Assembly (NCBI GenBank): GCA_001805205.1
Contig: MHER01000088.1
Span: 1-5,775 of the forward strand
Direction: 5' to 3'
From: Nitrospirae bacterium RIFCSPLOW2_12_42_9
Lineage (GTDB): Bacteria > Nitrospirota > 9FT-COMBO-42-15 > HDB-SIOI813
DNA length: 5,775 nucleotides
Below, one piece after another: positions 4,559 to 5,775 of this stretch. Every line of letters begins with the position of its first letter. Within the stretch, counting starts at the first letter, position 1. A program made the position numbers and the translations under genes. Under the pieces are notes generated by a model that was not told where the DNA came from, ran no database searches, and worked only from the letters and a program-made list of their open reading frames with translations.

Positions 4559-5194
4559 TCAAACCCATGACTTCCCCTTCATATTTCGAAACTCTGCAAT
4601 CTCCCAGAGGCTTAATGGTGAGATGCGCCTCCTTTCCACAAGGGCTAACTCCCTGTCATTGAGTAAAGATGATATGGAGAAGTCTGTCCTGAATCCAAGG
4701 TGTTTGCTGCAAAAAGGAGAGATGGAGGTCTCTATAGATGAAATAAGTTTGTTCTTACTCATGAAGTGGTTAACCATAACGATTAAACCGTCTTTCTTAC
4801 AGACTCTCTTTATCTCAGACAGAACACTCCATGGATCAGGGACTGCTGTAATAAGATATGCAGCAAAAACTGCATCAAAGGTGTCATCAGGAAATGCCAT
4901 CATAGACGCATCCATCCTCTCAACCACTATGTTTGAAATTTGATGATTTTTTAATCTTTTTCGCGCGCGTCTCAGCATCTCTTCTGAAAGGTCTATTCCA
5001 TTAATAATGCAATGAGACGGAAAAAACGGAAAGGAGAGGCCTGTGCCAACCCCGACCTCAAGTATCCTGTCACCAGGACTTAAACGAAGACGTTTTACAG
5101 CATTCTCCCTTCCTGCACCGGAAATCTTGCCGAATAGTACATCATATAAGATGGCATAATTGTTGTAGACCTTCTGTACTGTGTCAGCATCCAT
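4559..5194 (-). CDS. Class I SAM-dependent methyltransferase, PmtA-like (possible phosphatidylethanolamine N-methyltransferase)
   Basis: This soluble Rossmann-fold methyltransferase has 211 aa. It has the N-terminal YNNYAILYDVLFG (10-22) typical of UbiE/PmtA relatives. Motif I for SAM binding is LEVGVGTGLS (45-54), motif II is NGIDLSEEML (65-74) with the acidic Asp68, then MDA (94-96), motif IV is FPDDTFDAV (101-109), and DGLIVMVNHF (135-144) forms a later strand. GxGRENAV near 26-33, LEVGVGTGLSFPF and the later LGFRTDF (166-172) recall the Rhodobacter-type PmtA enzymes that methylate phosphatidylethanolamine towards phosphatidylcholine. A UbiE-like or other small-molecule role cannot be excluded. 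The start is firm: GGAGGTG (5208-5202) sits 7 nt before the ATG. It lies 65 nt after the dsrH-like gene and 96 nt before hsp20 on the same strand, without an evident functional link to either. The fold call is secure; the substrate is inferred. Confidence 0.9.
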   Translation of the reverse strand: MDADTVQKVYNNYAILYDVLFGKISGAGRENAVKRLRLSPGDRILEVGVGTGLSFPFFPSHCIINGIDLSEEMLRRARKRLKNHQISNIVVERMDASMMAFPDDTFDAVFAAYLITAVPDPWSVLSEIKRVCKKDGLIVMVNHFMSKNKLISSIETSISPFCSKHLGFRTDFSISSLLNDRELALVERRRISPLSLWEIAEFRNMKGKSWV

Positions 5195-5222
5195 AATTTA
5201 ACACCTCCGTAAGGCCGTGGTT

Positions 5223-5250
5223 ATTTTAACATAACATGGGAGATAATCAA
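5223..5250 (-). promoter_or_regulatory. Candidate promoter of the methyltransferase gene
   Basis: On the minus strand TTGATT (5250-5245, 4 of 6 to the -35 consensus) and TAAAAT (5228-5223, 5 of 6 to the -10 consensus) are 16 nt apart in the gap after the dsrH-like gene. A start near 5216 would leave a leader of about 20 nt that includes the strong GGAGGTG ribosome binding site. It suggests that the methyltransferase can be expressed independently of the sulfur relay genes. Predicted from sequence only. Confidence 0.4.
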
Positions 5251-5259
5251 ACAGGGTGT

Positions 5260-5535
5260 CTACCAAACAGTAACAGACTCCACACTGAATACCATATTGA
5301 GCATATCTGTGTAGTCTATTAATTCTGCTTCCGGTGTGTTATTAAACGAGGTGGTCTTATCTATGATGGCTTCCCTTAATACACATATCCTTGCATTGGA
5401 TATGGATGGTAATGATTCAATATTATGAATAAATACCACAGTAACCCCATAGGCATTATCCATTGCCTGCCTTTTTATTATATCAATGGCCTGCATGTCA
5501 TTTGTGTTTTTAACAATATGCAAGATAGGTTTCAT
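5260..5535 (-). CDS. DsrH/TusB-like sulfur relay protein
   Basis: This small cytoplasmic protein of 91 aa has the length of DsrH/TusB (about 95 aa). In known systems DsrE, DsrF and DsrH (TusD, TusC and TusB) form a complex that passes persulfide sulfur, either to tRNA 2-thiouridine synthesis or to the dissimilatory sulfite reductase pathway. Supporting features are the opening LHIVKNTND (5-13), the strand GVTVVFIHN (30-38), the block ARICVLREAIIDK (48-60), which lines up with the family's VYALxEDLxARG segment, and the end ELIDYTDMLNMVFSVESVTVW with the characteristic final Trp. Cys51 sits in that third block and is the only cysteine, so it is a candidate sulfur carrier. The ATG (5533-5535) follows the upstream gene's stop by 3 nt and has no strong ribosome binding site, so translation is probably coupled. 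The family call rests on pattern recognition rather than alignment. Confidence 0.7.
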   Translation of the reverse strand: MKPILHIVKNTNDMQAIDIIKRQAMDNAYGVTVVFIHNIESLPSISNARICVLREAIIDKTTSFNNTPEAELIDYTDMLNMVFSVESVTVW

Positions 5536-5538
5536 AGC

Positions 5539-5775
5539 TTAAAAAACAAATGTGTATTGTCCACCTGCAATGGTTTCGGATATCTCATCAGTATCCAGTT
5601 CCCGAAACTTATAGTTGCTATCTTTAAGATGGACATGCCCTGAAGACATTTTATCAACATAAACCGGGATATTCCACTCCTCTATAATAGGGAGAAATTT
5701 TTCTATTATATCTACATCTATTATTTCTTCCTCATCAGCGGATAAGAGGCGAGGGGCATCACCTGACAGTATAAT
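5539..5775 (-). CDS. DsrE/DsrF-like family protein (probably DsrF/TusC-like), 3' part only
   Basis: The last 78 codons of a gene enter from the right edge and end at TAA (5541-5539). The start lies outside the window. The visible part opens with IILSGDAPRLLSADEEE, then IDVDIIEKFLPIIEEWNIPVYVD, and ends FRELDTDEISETIAGGQYTFVF. This follows the DsrF/TusC pattern: a strand and a GDGVxxL-like turn, a helix, a strand ending IYVD, then a (V/R)ELxxDEIxxxIxxxxxxxxF close with a terminal Phe. The gene order (this one, then dsrH) matches the usual dsrE-dsrF-dsrH order. There is no cysteine in the visible part. A DsrE/TusD identity is the main alternative, since the N-terminal half is not available. It is surely co-transcribed with the next gene, 3 nt away. 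Confidence 0.6.
   Translation of the reverse strand: MILSGDAPRLLSADEEEIIDVDIIEKFLPIIEEWNIPVYVDKMSSGHVHLKDSNYKFRELDTDEISETIAGGQYTFVF

Noticed and set aside
4037..4943. Plus-strand open frames opposite hsp20 and the methyltransferase
   Set aside because: They are antisense shadows of two well-supported genes with good motifs and ribosome binding sites.
5425..5643. Plus-strand open frame of 72 codons across the dsrF/dsrH junction
   Set aside because: It is antisense to two adjacent minus-strand frames that match a known gene pair with tight spacing.

Overview
The window is bacterial chromosomal DNA of moderate to low GC content. No rRNA or tRNA marks the lineage. The gene style (Lon next to Hsp20, DsrF/DsrH-type sulfur relay genes, short palindromes between genes) fits an uncultured anaerobic or sulfur-metabolising bacterium, for example of Nitrospirota, Brocadiales or former Deltaproteobacteria type. 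That placement is an impression, not a demonstration.

Left third (1-1576, plus strand, accessory DNA). The window opens inside a CRISPR array: five complete identical 36-nt repeats, one cut repeat and five spacers. The 3' end of the repeat (ATTGCGAC) suggests that transcription runs rightward and that the leader and cas genes lie outside the window to the left. Directly behind the last repeat is a broken reading frame. Two overlapping frames together look like the C-terminal end of a reverse transcriptase-type protein carrying a MutS domain I-like motif (GDVLLFQVGRFFEFF, then IKERAPVYRFVP). This would be a decayed gene abutting the array. A spacer region with a good sigma-70-like promoter and a perfect 10-bp palindrome follows. 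It leads into a two-gene toxin-antitoxin operon: a 65-aa antitoxin-like protein and a MazF/PemK-like toxin whose start overlaps it by 14 nt. Between the toxin and lon lie a small hairpin and about 32 codons that look like the tail of an IS21-type transposase.

Right two thirds (1578-5775, minus strand, housekeeping and stress genes). Read in the direction of transcription, the order is dsrF-like (partial, cut by the window edge), dsrH/tusB-like, a PmtA-like SAM methyltransferase, an Hsp20 small heat-shock protein, and a full-length Lon protease with intact ATPase and Ser-Lys protease motifs. Hsp20 and Lon form a plausible proteostasis pair: Hsp20 holds unfolding proteins and Lon degrades damaged ones. 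DsrF and DsrH are almost certainly co-transcribed, with a 3-nt gap. The gaps between methyltransferase, hsp20 and lon each carry palindromic elements. The most striking is a run of seven heptamers (AGACTA/TAGTCT type) that also folds as a 16-nt-arm hairpin just upstream of lon.

The most notable observations are the reverse transcriptase/MutS-I-like remnant fused to the end of the CRISPR array, and the heptamer array overlapping a possible lon promoter. No complete undescribed system is visible.
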